From the NCBI RefSeq assembly GCF_900169175.1, contig NZ_FXZM01000007.1, positions 1-64,000 on the forward strand: a stretch of DNA of 64,000 nt, read 5' to 3'. This DNA is from Brevibacterium jeotgali (GTDB lineage: Bacteria > Actinomycetota > Actinomycetes > Actinomycetales > Brevibacteriaceae). The notes below the pieces were generated by a model, which did no database searches, had not been told where the DNA came from, and was given only the letters and a program-made list of their open reading frames with translations. Below, in pieces: positions 1 to 8,782 of the stretch (position 1 is the first letter of the stretch; every line of letters begins with the position of its first letter). Made by a program: the position numbers and the translations under genes.

Positions 1-84
1 GCCATCGCCGCCGCTCAGGGCGCAGAAGGCGCACTCACCGACCAGTTCCAGACAGCAGTCGAAGGAATCTTCGGAGGCGCCTGA
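1..84 (+). CDS. 3' end of an unidentified protein (partial)
   Basis: An open frame enters from the left edge and stops at TGA 82-84, giving a 27-residue C-terminus rich in Ala, Gly and Gln and ending in FGGA. Only the tail is visible, so no family can be assigned. The third-position GC bias and the strong hairpin just downstream support a real gene end. Confidence 0.5.
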   Translation, partial: AIAAAQGAEGALTDQFQTAVEGIFGGA

Positions 85-112
85 CCCACACCAGCTGACC
101 CACACCAGCTGA
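85..112 (+). repeat. 14-bp tandem duplication
   Basis: Two perfect head-to-tail copies of CCCACACCAGCTGA (85-98 and 99-112) start immediately after the stop codon of the partial gene. It is a simple tandem duplication between a stop codon and a terminator, and no function is implied. Confidence 0.9.
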
Positions 113-115
113 GCC

Positions 116-158
116 GTGAAGGGGCCCGGAGGAGTCACACTCCCCCGGGCCCCTTCAC
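116..158. terminator. bidirectional hairpin terminator
   Basis: A 20-bp stem (116-135 with 139-158, one mismatch) has a 3-nt loop. It lies between the end of the left-edge plus-strand gene and the end of clpB on the minus strand, so it probably serves both converging transcripts. There is no long T-run, as is usual in high-GC actinobacteria. Confidence 0.8.
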
Positions 159-195
159 GCACCCGCCGACGCTCTGCGGCCACCGGGGCCGGCAC

Positions 196-2814
196 TCACC
201 GCACGGCAGTCAGCCTCAGTCCCTTCTCCTCGAGCTCTGCGGGGCGATCCACCGTGACGGCATCGCCGTCGTGGACCTCGCCGGACAGGATCTGCTTGGC
301 CAGGCGGTCGCCGATCTCGCGCTGCACGAGCCGGCGCAGGGGGCGGGCACCGTACGCGGGGTCGTAGCCCTCGATCGCCAGCCAGTCCTTCGCCGAGTCC
401 GTCGCGGAGAGTGTGATCCGCTTCTCCGTGAGCCGCTTCTGCATCGCCGCGATCTGCAGGTCGACGATGCGGGACAGCTCCTTCGTGCTGAGTGCATCGA
501 ACACGACGACGTCATCCAGACGGTTGAGGAACTCCGGCTTGAAGGACAGGTTCACGACGTCCATGACCTTCGCGCGCTGCTCGTCCGTGGCCAGGCTCTG
601 ATCCACGAGGAACTGCGAGCCCAGGTTGGACGTGAGGACGAGGATCGTGTTCCTGAAATCCACGGTCCGCCCCTGACCGTCGGTGAGCCGGCCGTCGTCC
701 AGGACCTGCAGCAGGATGTCGAAGACGTCCGGGTGGGCCTTCTCGACCTCGTCCAGGAGGACGACGGAGTAGGGACGCCTGCGGACGGCCTCGGTGAGCT
801 GGCCGCCGGACTCGTAGCCCACGTACCCCGGAGGCGCCCCGACCAGGCGGGACACGGAGTGCTTCTCCCCGTACTCGCTCATGTCGACGCGGATCATCGC
901 GCGCTCGTCGTCGAAGAGGAAGTCGGCCAGGGACTTTGCCAGCTCTGTCTTGCCGACGCCCGTGGGGCCCAGGAACAGGAACGAACCCGTGGGCCTGTCC
1001 GGATCGGACACTCCCGCCCGCGAACGGCGGATCGCGTCCGACACCGTCTCGACCGCCGCGTGCTGGCCGATGAGCCGCTGACCGATCTCGTCCTCCGCGT
1101 GGAGCAGCTTCTCCCGCTCCCCCTGCAGCAGGCGGCCGGCGGGGATGCCGGTCCAGGCGGCGACGACCTCGGCGATGTCATCCGCCGTCACGTGGTCGCC
1201 GACCATGGGGCGGCCGGTGCCCGTCCCGGAGCCGGAGCCCGCGTCCTCGGCCTCAGCGGCTTCGGCGGCGGCGATCTCCTTCTCCACGGCCGGGATCTCG
1301 CCGTACAGCAGGCGGGAGGCGGTCGCCAGGTCCGTGTCGCGGCGGGCGACCTCGGCCTGGTTGCGCAGGTCATCGAGCTTCTCCTTCAGGTCGCCGACGC
1401 GGTTGAGGCCCGCACGCTGGCGCTCCCACACTGCGTTCAGACCGGCGAGTTCCTCCTGCTTGTCGGCGAGTTCCTGCTGGAGCACCGCGAGACGCTCCTT
1501 CGACGCGGTGTCGGATTCGTTCGACAGCGCCATCTCCTCCATCTTGAGGCGGTCGACGGCGCGCTGCAGCTCGTCGATCTCGATGGGGGCGGAGTCGATC
1601 TCCATGCGCAGCCGAGAAGCGGCCTCGTCGACCAGGTCGATCGCCTTGTCCGGCAGCTGGCGATCCGCGATGTACCGGTTCGACAGGGAGGCGGCGGCGA
1701 CCAGTGCGGAATCCGCGATCGTCACCTTGTGGTGCGCCTCGTAGCGCTCCTTGAGCCCGCGGAGGATCGCGACCGAGTCCTCGACGCTGGGCTCGCCGAC
1801 GAGCACCTGCTGGAAGCGGCGCTCCAGCGCCGGGTCCTTCTCGATGTTCTCGCGGTACTCGTCGAGGGTCGTGGCACCGATCATCCGCAGCTCGCCGCGA
1901 GCCAGCATCGGCTTGAGCATGTTGCCCGCGTCCATCGACGAATCGCCGCCGGCACCCGCGCCCACGAGCGTGTGGATCTCGTCGATGAACGTGACGATCT
2001 CTCCGTCGGACTGCTTGATCTCCTCGAGGACGGCCTTGAGCCGCTCCTCGAACTCGCCGCGGTACTTGGCGCCCGCGACCATCGCGGACAGATCCAGGCT
2101 GATGAGCTGCTTGTTCCGCAGCGACTCCGGCACGTCGCCGGCGATGATGCGCTGCGCGAGTCCTTCGACGACGGCGGTCTTGCCGACGCCGGGCTCGCCG
2201 ATGAGCACCGGGTTGTTCTTCGTCCGGCGGCTGAGCACCTGCACGACGCGACGGATCTCTGCATCGCGGCCGATCACGGGGTCCAGCTTGCCCTCCCGCG
2301 CGACCGCGGTGAGGTCGACGCCGAACTTCTCCAGCGACTGGAACGTGGATTCCGGGTCCTCGCTGGTGACCGTCTTCCCGCCGCGCACCTGGTCGAGCAC
2401 GGCCAGCAGCGCGTCGCGGCCGGCGCCGGCCCGCTGCAGGGCCTGACCGAGCTCGCCCGTGTCCGCAGCGGCACCCAGCAGCAGGTGCTCGGTGGAGACG
2501 AACTGGTCACCCAGTGCCTGCATCTCCTGCTCCGCTGCGTTGAGGAGCTGCATGGAGGGCCGCGAGAGGCCCGGCTGGGTCACCGAGGATCCGGAGACTG
2601 TCGGCTGGCCGTCGAGCACCCGCTTCGCGGCACTCGCCGCATCCGCCGCCGAGGCCCCCGCCGCCTCCAGCAGCGACACCGCGATGCTGTCCGGCTGGGC
2701 GACCAGCTGGGCGAGCAGGTGGGCAGGCTCGATGTGGCCGTGACCGCGCGCTACGGCGTCCTTCGCCGCTGCCCCCAGGACTTCCTGACTCTTGGTGGTG
2801 AACTTCGCTTCCAT
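196..2814 (-). CDS. clpB: ATP-dependent disaggregase ClpB
   Basis: Hexameric cytosolic AAA+ disaggregase that rescues aggregated proteins together with DnaK/DnaJ/GrpE. The 872 residues match the normal family length. In order they show an N-terminal Clp domain, a first AAA module with Walker A GEPGVGKT and Walker B FIDEIH, a coiled-coil middle domain at about 400-530, and a second AAA module with GPTGVGKT and LLDEVEK, then a C-terminal domain with GARPLRR. The start is supported by an AGAGGGA ribosome binding site 3 nt upstream. A HAIR-type HspR operator lies 52-72 bp upstream, so heat-shock control by HspR is likely. Substrates were not inferred. Confidence 0.97.
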   Translation of the reverse strand: MEAKFTTKSQEVLGAAAKDAVARGHGHIEPAHLLAQLVAQPDSIAVSLLEAAGASAADAASAAKRVLDGQPTVSGSSVTQPGLSRPSMQLLNAAEQEMQALGDQFVSTEHLLLGAAADTGELGQALQRAGAGRDALLAVLDQVRGGKTVTSEDPESTFQSLEKFGVDLTAVAREGKLDPVIGRDAEIRRVVQVLSRRTKNNPVLIGEPGVGKTAVVEGLAQRIIAGDVPESLRNKQLISLDLSAMVAGAKYRGEFEERLKAVLEEIKQSDGEIVTFIDEIHTLVGAGAGGDSSMDAGNMLKPMLARGELRMIGATTLDEYRENIEKDPALERRFQQVLVGEPSVEDSVAILRGLKERYEAHHKVTIADSALVAAASLSNRYIADRQLPDKAIDLVDEAASRLRMEIDSAPIEIDELQRAVDRLKMEEMALSNESDTASKERLAVLQQELADKQEELAGLNAVWERQRAGLNRVGDLKEKLDDLRNQAEVARRDTDLATASRLLYGEIPAVEKEIAAAEAAEAEDAGSGSGTGTGRPMVGDHVTADDIAEVVAAWTGIPAGRLLQGEREKLLHAEDEIGQRLIGQHAAVETVSDAIRRSRAGVSDPDRPTGSFLFLGPTGVGKTELAKSLADFLFDDERAMIRVDMSEYGEKHSVSRLVGAPPGYVGYESGGQLTEAVRRRPYSVVLLDEVEKAHPDVFDILLQVLDDGRLTDGQGRTVDFRNTILVLTSNLGSQFLVDQSLATDEQRAKVMDVVNLSFKPEFLNRLDDVVVFDALSTKELSRIVDLQIAAMQKRLTEKRITLSATDSAKDWLAIEGYDPAYGARPLRRLVQREIGDRLAKQILSGEVHDGDAVTVDRPAELEEKGLRLTAVR

Positions 2815-2865
2815 AGGTCCCTCTTCCCACAGGTATGACGTGTATGCCAGAAGAACATCATCAAA

Positions 2866-2886
2866 GTTGAGCCTATTCCACTCAAG
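2866..2886. promoter_or_regulatory. HAIR box, candidate HspR operator of clpB
   Basis: The known HAIR consensus is CTTGAGT-N7-ACTCAAG. The plus strand reads GTTGAGC-N7-ACTCAAG, so one half-site is perfect and the other matches 5 of 7, with the exact 7-bp spacing. On the minus strand the perfect half contains TTGAGT, which could double as the -35 of the clpB promoter, so HspR binding would block it. Confidence 0.8.
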
Positions 2887-2929
2887 GCGAAGTTTCTGGG
2901 ACTGCCTGTCATAGGGGTGATGTGACGCC

Positions 2930-2935
2930 TAGCAT
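2930..2935 (+). promoter_or_regulatory. -10 element of a probably leaderless promoter
   Basis: TAGCAT is followed by 6 nt and then the ATG at 2942, so transcription would start at or next to the start codon. There is no Shine-Dalgarno sequence before this ATG. Confidence 0.55.
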
Positions 2936-2941
2936 GGCGGC

Positions 2942-3715
2942 ATGGCTGATCTGATCCTCTCCTCCACGCAGGGCACCGTCACGACGCTCACCCTCAACTC
3001 GCCGCAGACCCGCAACGCGCTGTCGACCGATCTCATGGGCCGGCTGCGCGATGAGCTCGCGGCGGTCGGCGAGGACACGTCCGTCCACGTCGTCGTCCTC
3101 GCGGCAGAGGGACCCGTCTTCTCCTCCGGCCACGACCTCAAGGAGGTCCGGGGGGCGGATCACGCGCGCCAGCAGGAGATCTTCGACGTCTGCACGGACC
3201 TCATGCTCACGATCCAGCAGATCCCCCAGCCCGTCATCGCCCGGGTCCATGGACTGGCGACCGCCGCGGGGGCCCAGCTGGCGGCGACGTGCGACCTGGT
3301 GGTCGCGGCGAAGTCCGCCGCGTTCGCCACCCCGGGGGTGAAGATCGGGCTGTTCTGCTCCACCCCGGGCGTGGCCATAGCCCGCGCCCTGCCGACCAAG
3401 CAGGCCATGCGCATGCTGCTGACCGGAGACCCCGTCAGCGCCTCGCGAGCGCTGGAGCTGGGGATGGTGTCGGACGTCGTGGACGATGATCAGCTGATCC
3501 GCGCCACGAACGAACTCGCCGTGAAGATCGCGCAGGCGTCCTCCGCCACCGTGGCGATCGGCAAGGAGGCGTTCTACCGCCAGGTCAGCATGTCGGTCGA
3601 GGACGCGTACGGGGAGATGTCGAAGACGATGGCGGCGAACGCGGTGATCGATGACGCGCAGGAAGGCATCGACGCGTTCCTCACCAAGCGCGCACCGGAG
3701 TGGAAGGGCCGCTGA
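2942..3715 (+). CDS. enoyl-CoA hydratase/isomerase family protein (ECHDC3-like)
   Basis: A 257-residue crotonase-fold protein with the oxyanion-hole regions SSGHDLKE and GLATAAGAQLA. The KIGLFCSTPGVA stretch is typical of the ECHDC3 branch. Both glutamates that catalyse hydration in classical enoyl-CoA hydratases appear substituted: Gln in GAQLA and Gly in the ATPGVKIG region. Acyl-CoA binding is therefore likely, but 2-enoyl-CoA hydration is doubtful and the substrate is unknown. It diverges from clpB across a 127-bp region with a HAIR box and appears leaderless. Confidence 0.85.
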   Translation: MADLILSSTQGTVTTLTLNSPQTRNALSTDLMGRLRDELAAVGEDTSVHVVVLAAEGPVFSSGHDLKEVRGADHARQQEIFDVCTDLMLTIQQIPQPVIARVHGLATAAGAQLAATCDLVVAAKSAAFATPGVKIGLFCSTPGVAIARALPTKQAMRMLLTGDPVSASRALELGMVSDVVDDDQLIRATNELAVKIAQASSATVAIGKEAFYRQVSMSVEDAYGEMSKTMAANAVIDDAQEGIDAFLTKRAPEWKGR

Positions 3716-3773
3716 ATCCGTCCCACAGGCTAGCCTGATGCCGTCCCCCGTGGAATGAGGAGCCCGCCACCCC

Positions 3774-4712
3774 ATGACCGTCATCGTCACCGGCGCTGCC
3801 GGACTGGTCGGAGAGGCCGTCGTGCGCGATCTGCTCGCACGCGGCACCCCCGTCCTCACCGTCGGCCGACCGAACCCCGACCTCCCGTCGCACGTCCACC
3901 ATGTCGACTGGGATCTCCGCGAGGACGCGCCCGTTGACGTCACGGCACTCGCACCGCGCGTGACCGCGGTCGTCCACTGCGCCCGGATGAGCGCAGACTG
4001 GGGTGCACCGCAGGACTTCCACGACATCAACGTCGCGGGCACGCGGAAGGTGCTCGACGCCTTCCCCCGCGCACGGATCGTCCACCTGTCCTCGACCGCC
4101 GTCTACGGACTGCACCGGGATCATGCCCGGCTCTACGAGGAGGCCGGTCCGCTCGACGTCGACGAGTACCGCGATGAGTTCGCCCGGACCACGGCGCTCG
4201 CAGAGGGCGTGCTCACCCGCGTGCGCCCCGATGCCCTGGTGCTGCGCCCCGCACGGCTCTACTCCCCCGGCGGGGACGACGGCGTGATCGAGGCGCTCAC
4301 CCGCTTCTCACGGCGGGGCGGCCTCACCCTGCCGGACGGTGCGAAGAACCGGACGATGCTCGCGCACGTGGACACCGTCGTCGCCGCCGTGATCGCAGGG
4401 CTGGAACGTCCCCGCATCCATGGGCCGGTGAACATCGCGGACCCGCACCCGTACGTGCTCCACGAAGCGATCAACACGTACATCGCGCGGACGGATCATC
4501 CGCACATGACACTCGACGCGCGCCCGGCCGACCTGGCGAAGGCGCGGGCCTGGATCGCCCAGAAGCGCATCAAGGCACCGCATGCCGGGAACCGCCCTCC
4601 GCACACGATCACGGAGATCGACGCGTACGTGAAGGAGCGGACCTACGACCTGTCGCGACTGCGCTCCCTGCTGGACATCGAACCGGTCCAGCACCTCTCG
4701 CCGCAGGACTGA
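3774..4712 (+). CDS. NAD-dependent epimerase/dehydratase family protein
   Basis: A 312-residue extended SDR (Rossmann) protein with the N-terminal nucleotide-binding motif TGAAGLVG and the SSTAVYG strand. The usual catalytic YxxxK is degenerate here (the region reads EYRDEFARTTALAE), so activity may be altered or lost. A TAGCCT element at 3730-3735 and a leader with GAATGAGGAG precede the ATG. It lies 58 bp after the crotonase gene and converges with the LCP gene. Likely substrates are nucleotide sugars or related NAD(P)-linked substrates, but this is not resolved. Confidence 0.8.
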   Translation: MTVIVTGAAGLVGEAVVRDLLARGTPVLTVGRPNPDLPSHVHHVDWDLREDAPVDVTALAPRVTAVVHCARMSADWGAPQDFHDINVAGTRKVLDAFPRARIVHLSSTAVYGLHRDHARLYEEAGPLDVDEYRDEFARTTALAEGVLTRVRPDALVLRPARLYSPGGDDGVIEALTRFSRRGGLTLPDGAKNRTMLAHVDTVVAAVIAGLERPRIHGPVNIADPHPYVLHEAINTYIARTDHPHMTLDARPADLAKARAWIAQKRIKAPHAGNRPPHTITEIDAYVKERTYDLSRLRSLLDIEPVQHLSPQD

Positions 4713-4734
4713 ACGGGGAACAGGCGGCCACTCG

Positions 4735-5811
4735 TCAGAGGTTGACCGTCTCCGCGTGCTCCGCGTAGTCGTCCACTGTGTCGTCCTCGAAAGCGTCCCG
4801 GATCTTCCCCAGCTCGTCCTCATCGACGTTGAGGATCGCCTGCCCGTCGCTCGACCGGCCGGCTCCGACGATCGGCGCGGAGAAGAACTGCATGTCCCCC
4901 GACCGCATGCTGCGCAGCTCGTAGGCGAGCGACGCGATCTTCGAGGAGTCCAGCGAGTCGTCCACCGTCATGTACGGCGAGAAGTCGCGCACCATGCCCG
5001 CGACCTTCACGGGGTTGCCCAGAGTGCCGGCCGAGATGATCTCGTCCATGAGCCCGGAGAGGAAGGCCTGCTGGTTGCGGATGCGCTGGAGGTCGCCGTC
5101 CGCGAAGTCCTTGCGCGCCCGGACGAACGCCAGCGCTTCCTCGCCGGACAGATCATTCTCGCCTTCGGTGAAGGAATGGCCGCCGGACTCGAAGGAGCTC
5201 TCCGACTCCACCGTCACACCGCCCACGCTGTCGGTCAGTGCTGTGAAGCCCTCGAAGTCCATGATCGCGACGTGGTGGATGGGAGCCCCGATGAAGTCGC
5301 TGACGGTCTGCGTGGCGAGCGGAAGTCCACCGTGGCTCATGGCCGCATTGATCTTCGCCTGACCATGGCCTTCGATGTCCACCCACGTGTCCCGCGGGAT
5401 CGACAGGAGCTGCACGCCCTGACGGTCGCCGCTCACGTGCATGACCATGATCGTGTCCGACCGGTTGCCGCGGGAGTCGCCGGAGTAGTCGACGTCCTCG
5501 TCGCGGGCGTCGGAGCCCAGCAGGAGGATGTTCAGTGCCCCGTCGTCCTCAGAGATCGGCTGCTGACCGCCGAACACCTCGTCGTCACCCATCTGATGCG
5601 AGTTGTCGTTCCACAGACTGCCCAGGTAGACCACATAGCCGACGACGGCTGCGACGACGAGGAGCACCAGGACGAGGAGGACTGCGAGCACATTCCTCCC
5701 GGTCTTCTTCCGACGAGGGCGGGCTGTGGTCCGCGTCGCGGCGGCCGCGCCCGGTGCGGTCCCCGCATCGTCGGAGCCGAAGAGCGAATCGAAGTCAGGA
5801 TTCTGAGACAC
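4735..5811 (-). CDS. LytR-CpsA-Psr (LCP) family protein
   Basis: Membrane-anchored enzyme expected to attach phosphodiester-linked polymers (arabinogalactan, teichoic acid or capsule precursors) to peptidoglycan from polyprenyl-phosphate carriers. It has 358 residues: a cytosolic Arg/Lys-rich segment, one transmembrane helix near residues 45-70, then the LCP domain with LLLGSDAR, RSDTIMV, SIPRDTWVDI and the conserved Arg cluster RARKDFADGDLQRIRNQQ. I chose the GTG at 5811, preceded by GAGGA at 5 nt, over a longer frame that opens at 5877. It is the last gene of the DUF5926-GT2-pheA-LCP operon. Confidence 0.9.
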   Translation of the reverse strand: MSQNPDFDSLFGSDDAGTAPGAAAATRTTARPRRKKTGRNVLAVLLVLVLLVVAAVVGYVVYLGSLWNDNSHQMGDDEVFGGQQPISEDDGALNILLLGSDARDEDVDYSGDSRGNRSDTIMVMHVSGDRQGVQLLSIPRDTWVDIEGHGQAKINAAMSHGGLPLATQTVSDFIGAPIHHVAIMDFEGFTALTDSVGGVTVESESSFESGGHSFTEGENDLSGEEALAFVRARKDFADGDLQRIRNQQAFLSGLMDEIISAGTLGNPVKVAGMVRDFSPYMTVDDSLDSSKIASLAYELRSMRSGDMQFFSAPIVGAGRSSDGQAILNVDEDELGKIRDAFEDDTVDDYAEHAETVNL

Positions 5812-5849
5812 AGGCGTCCTCGCGGGTCGGAGCATTGATCCAGCGCATT

Positions 5850-6863
5850 CTACCCACCCGCCACGTCGTCGAGCCACGCCTGCGCCCTGTCGAACGCGTC
5901 GTCCGCGACCCGCGGGTCGACTGCCTTCTTCGAGCCGTTCAGCTCCGTGCGGGTGGCCGACGCCATCGGGTACGAGCCCAGGAACTGCACGGATCCCGCC
6001 ACCCGGTGGATGCCGCGCAGCGCCTCGGCCACGCGCGCCTCCGCCACGTGGCCCAGCAGATCGATCGAGAACTGGTAGAGGCCCAGCCCGTCGCCGGTGG
6101 GCCGTGATTCGATGCGCGACATGTTCACGCCGCGAGCGGACAGCTGCTCGAGCATCTCCAGCAGGGCACCGGCTCGGTCGCTCGCCAGCCCCACGACGAT
6201 CGTCGAGCGGTCCCAGCCGGTGGGCTCCGGGATCGCACCCGGGCGCTCGACGCAGATGAACCGCGTCTCCGCCAGCGTGTGCTCGCCGATGTCATCGGCC
6301 AGCACCTCGAGGCCGTACGTCTGGGCTGCCAGCATCGGTCCGACGACCGCCTGGTAGGGCACGTCTGACGTGCCCGCTCCATCCGCCGAGCTCCCAGCCG
6401 GCTCTGCAGAGGCCGCCAGTTCCTGCGCGGCCGCCGCCGTCGAGGACGTGACCCGAAACTCGGCCTGCGGCGCGTTCCGCTGCATCCAGCGTCGCGTCTG
6501 CGCCTCCGCATGCGGATGGGTGCCGTAGGCCCGGAGCGTCTGGCGCGTGACCGTCCCCGGCAGTGCCGCGAGCACGAAGCGGACGGGGACGACCGCCTCG
6601 GCGACGATCTGCAGCCGGCCGGACCGGGTGAGCGCATCGAGGGTGGCCGGAACTCCCCCCTCGACCGAGTTCTCGATCGGCGCGACGGCCGCGTCGACCT
6701 CGCCCGCGCGCACCGCCTCGAGCATCGCCTCTGCCGAGCGCATCGGAATGCGTTCGGCGGTCTCGAGCACTCCGCGCTCGGCGAGGAGGTCGATGAGAGC
6801 GGCTTCGGTGAAGGTCGCAGCGGGGCCCAGGTAGGCGTATCGCGTGCTGGCCCGTCCGGTCAC
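5850..6863 (-). CDS. pheA: prephenate dehydratase
   Basis: Converts prephenate to phenylpyruvate in phenylalanine biosynthesis. The 337-residue monofunctional enzyme has an N-terminal periplasmic-binding-like catalytic domain (YLGPAATFTE, IENSVEGGV, ETRFICV with the conserved Thr-Arg-Phe) and a C-terminal ACT domain (about 225-300) carrying the ESRP motif that senses phenylalanine. Feedback inhibition by phenylalanine is therefore expected. Its ATG overlaps the stop of the glycosyltransferase gene by 4 nt (ATGA), which indicates translational coupling. Confidence 0.95.
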   Translation of the reverse strand: MTGRASTRYAYLGPAATFTEAALIDLLAERGVLETAERIPMRSAEAMLEAVRAGEVDAAVAPIENSVEGGVPATLDALTRSGRLQIVAEAVVPVRFVLAALPGTVTRQTLRAYGTHPHAEAQTRRWMQRNAPQAEFRVTSSTAAAAQELAASAEPAGSSADGAGTSDVPYQAVVGPMLAAQTYGLEVLADDIGEHTLAETRFICVERPGAIPEPTGWDRSTIVVGLASDRAGALLEMLEQLSARGVNMSRIESRPTGDGLGLYQFSIDLLGHVAEARVAEALRGIHRVAGSVQFLGSYPMASATRTELNGSKKAVDPRVADDAFDRAQAWLDDVAGG

Positions 6864-7675
6864 GAGAGCGCGCCTCCGGCATCGCGACCCGGACGTCGAC
6901 CGCCGCTCACCCGACCGCGCAGCTCACGAACGGCGAGCGCACGGGCGACGTCCCGGTACTGGGCGGCGCGGTGCAGCTGCGCCTTGAGATCGCGGCCCGT
7001 CACGCGGTGCTGGAGGTCGCACTCGACCTCGCGCACGCGCATGCCGGCCCAGACGAGATCGATCGTCATACCGGTCTCGACGCCCCATCCCCGGGCGAAC
7101 GGCTGGGTCGCCGTGAACGCTTCGCGGGTCATGCAGCGCATGCCGGACAACGGCTGGGTGGCCTGGAAGCCGGACAGTCGCTCGATGCCCCTCTTCGCGA
7201 GCCCGACGACGAATCCGAAGCCGCCGCCCGCACGCTTCTGGGCGGGCAGGATCGCGATCGTCGCGTCGGCCTCACCGGCGAGGACCGGGCCTGCCAGCGG
7301 TGCAGTGTTCTCCGCGGAGTCCTCGAGGTCACCGTCGATGAACAGCAGAGCGCGATGACGCACCTGCTCCCCCGGCGCGAGCTCGGAGATCTCCCGGTTC
7401 CGCACGGCGAACGATCCCGTCATCATCGCCTGGGCCTTGCCCTTGTTGGTGCGGTGGGTGACGACCTCGGCGCCGGCGGCGCGTGCATGCACTCCCGTGT
7501 CGTCCGACGACCCGTCGTCGACGACGAGCACGAGGTCCGCTCCCGGGATCCGCTTCGCCGAGGCGACGGTCGCCGCGATCCGATCCTCCTCATCCTTCGC
7601 CGGGATGATCACGGCGACGGCATGCGGGGTGCCGGACGGGGCATCGGCGGCGGGGTTCGGCGCGGAGGGGCTCAT
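6860..7675 (-). CDS. glycosyltransferase family 2
   Basis: A 271-residue soluble GT-A enzyme. It begins the catalytic fold at VIIPAKDEEDRI, followed by VVDDGSSDDT and the metal-binding DxD motif in FIDGDLED. No transmembrane helix is obvious. Neighbouring genes suggest cell-envelope work (an LCP attachment protein is in the same operon), but the sugar and acceptor are unknown. It overlaps both neighbours by 4 nt, with DUF5926 upstream and pheA downstream. Confidence 0.88.
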   Translation of the reverse strand: MSPSAPNPAADAPSGTPHAVAVIIPAKDEEDRIAATVASAKRIPGADLVLVVDDGSSDDTGVHARAAGAEVVTHRTNKGKAQAMMTGSFAVRNREISELAPGEQVRHRALLFIDGDLEDSAENTAPLAGPVLAGEADATIAILPAQKRAGGGFGFVVGLAKRGIERLSGFQATQPLSGMRCMTREAFTATQPFARGWGVETGMTIDLVWAGMRVREVECDLQHRVTGRDLKAQLHRAAQYRDVARALAVRELRGRVSGGRRPGRDAGGALS

Positions 7676-8556
7676 CGGATGGTCAGCTGGCGCGACACCA
7701 CGCCGGCCTTCGCTCGGCGCTCTTCGTGATCGAGCGGTGAGGTGACGGCGGCAGCCTCATCGAACCGGGCGACGAAGGCCGCGAGGCCCTCCTCGAGGTC
7801 GTCCGGCTGGGTGTCCGGGGCGAACTCCCAGACGGGGACAGCGATGCCGTGGGCGCGGAAGCAGCCCAGGTACTTGCCGCTGTCCGCGCCCATGTCGTTG
7901 CCGCTGGCGGAATGGAGGCGGGCGAGGGCATTGAGGACGACGTCCTCCTGCTCCGTGTGCGCCCAGCGGACGTAGACGCGGCCGGCCATGCTGGTCCAGT
8001 AGGCGGCCGGTGCGGACACGAGCTTCTCCGTGGGGCTGATCGCCTCGTTGGCCTGGTCCAGTGCGGCGACGACGTCCTCATCACGCTGCGATTCGTCCTC
8101 CGGCAGCCAGAAGTCGAACGTCTCGTGGACCGTGACGTCGAAGGGCACGGACAGGTCGAGGATGTCCTGCAGACGCGGGCCCTCGCCCGGCTGGGAGTCG
8201 ACCTCGCGGTATGTGCCGGGCTCACCCTCGGCGACGGCCAGCAGTGCGGCCGCGATGTCGCGGGACGGATCAGGCGACGAGAACGGCACCTGCAGGCCCG
8301 CCATGAGGAGGCCGTCCTGACGGTGCAGCGCCTGCCAGGCAGCGGGCAGCAGCGAGGCGAAGGTGACGTCGTGGCCCCCGTACTCCTCCGTCAGCTTCGC
8401 GGTGGCGGTCGCGGCGGGGACCAGCTCACGCAGGCAGACGAGGTCCGCCTCGAACGGCAGGCCCTCGAACGGCCGGGGCACCCATGCGCCGGCATTCGCC
8501 TTCGCGAGGCGCTTGGCGATGATCTCTTCCTTGGACTTCTTGGACTTCTTTCCCAT
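7672..8556 (-). CDS. DUF5926 family protein
   Basis: A 294-residue protein of a family restricted to actinobacteria, often mis-annotated as SecA-like. It begins with a strongly basic MGKKSKKSKEE segment and is otherwise acidic and soluble. The function is unknown. I chose the ATG at 8556 over a longer frame to 8655: the upstream codons read as non-coding, and a TAGACT -10 box stands exactly 7 nt before this ATG, which suggests a leaderless transcript. It is the first gene of a four-gene operon with 4-nt overlaps. Confidence 0.85.
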   Translation of the reverse strand: MGKKSKKSKEEIIAKRLAKANAGAWVPRPFEGLPFEADLVCLRELVPAATATAKLTEEYGGHDVTFASLLPAAWQALHRQDGLLMAGLQVPFSSPDPSRDIAAALLAVAEGEPGTYREVDSQPGEGPRLQDILDLSVPFDVTVHETFDFWLPEDESQRDEDVVAALDQANEAISPTEKLVSAPAAYWTSMAGRVYVRWAHTEQEDVVLNALARLHSASGNDMGADSGKYLGCFRAHGIAVPVWEFAPDTQPDDLEEGLAAFVARFDEAAAVTSPLDHEERRAKAGVVSRQLTIR

Positions 8557-8563
8557 GCGGATG

Positions 8564-8569
8564 AGTCTA
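8564..8569 (-). promoter_or_regulatory. -10 element, leaderless promoter of the DUF5926 operon
   Basis: On the minus strand TAGACT is followed by 7 nt and the ATG at 8556. No Shine-Dalgarno sequence fits between them. Confidence 0.55.
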
Positions 8570-8782
8570 CGTGGACCGCGGGGCCGGCTCCGTATAGGAC
8601 GGGCCGGGGCGGCGGAGGTCTCAGACAGCGGACGACCATTGCCCTGCGTCGACACGGCTGGTTAGGTCGACATGTGTCGCGCATCACTCGGAATGGGGGC
8701 CTTCGTCCTGGTGTCCGGGGCGCGCCGCCGCCGTGATCGCGCAACCTGATCGGCACTGCACCCGGGCTGAAGGAGATCTCTC

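Noticed and set aside
271-2838. Long plus-strand open frame of 855 codons opposite clpB
   Set aside because: It is the antisense shadow of clpB. High-GC coding sequence leaves the opposite frames open. It has no family motifs and no ribosome binding site.
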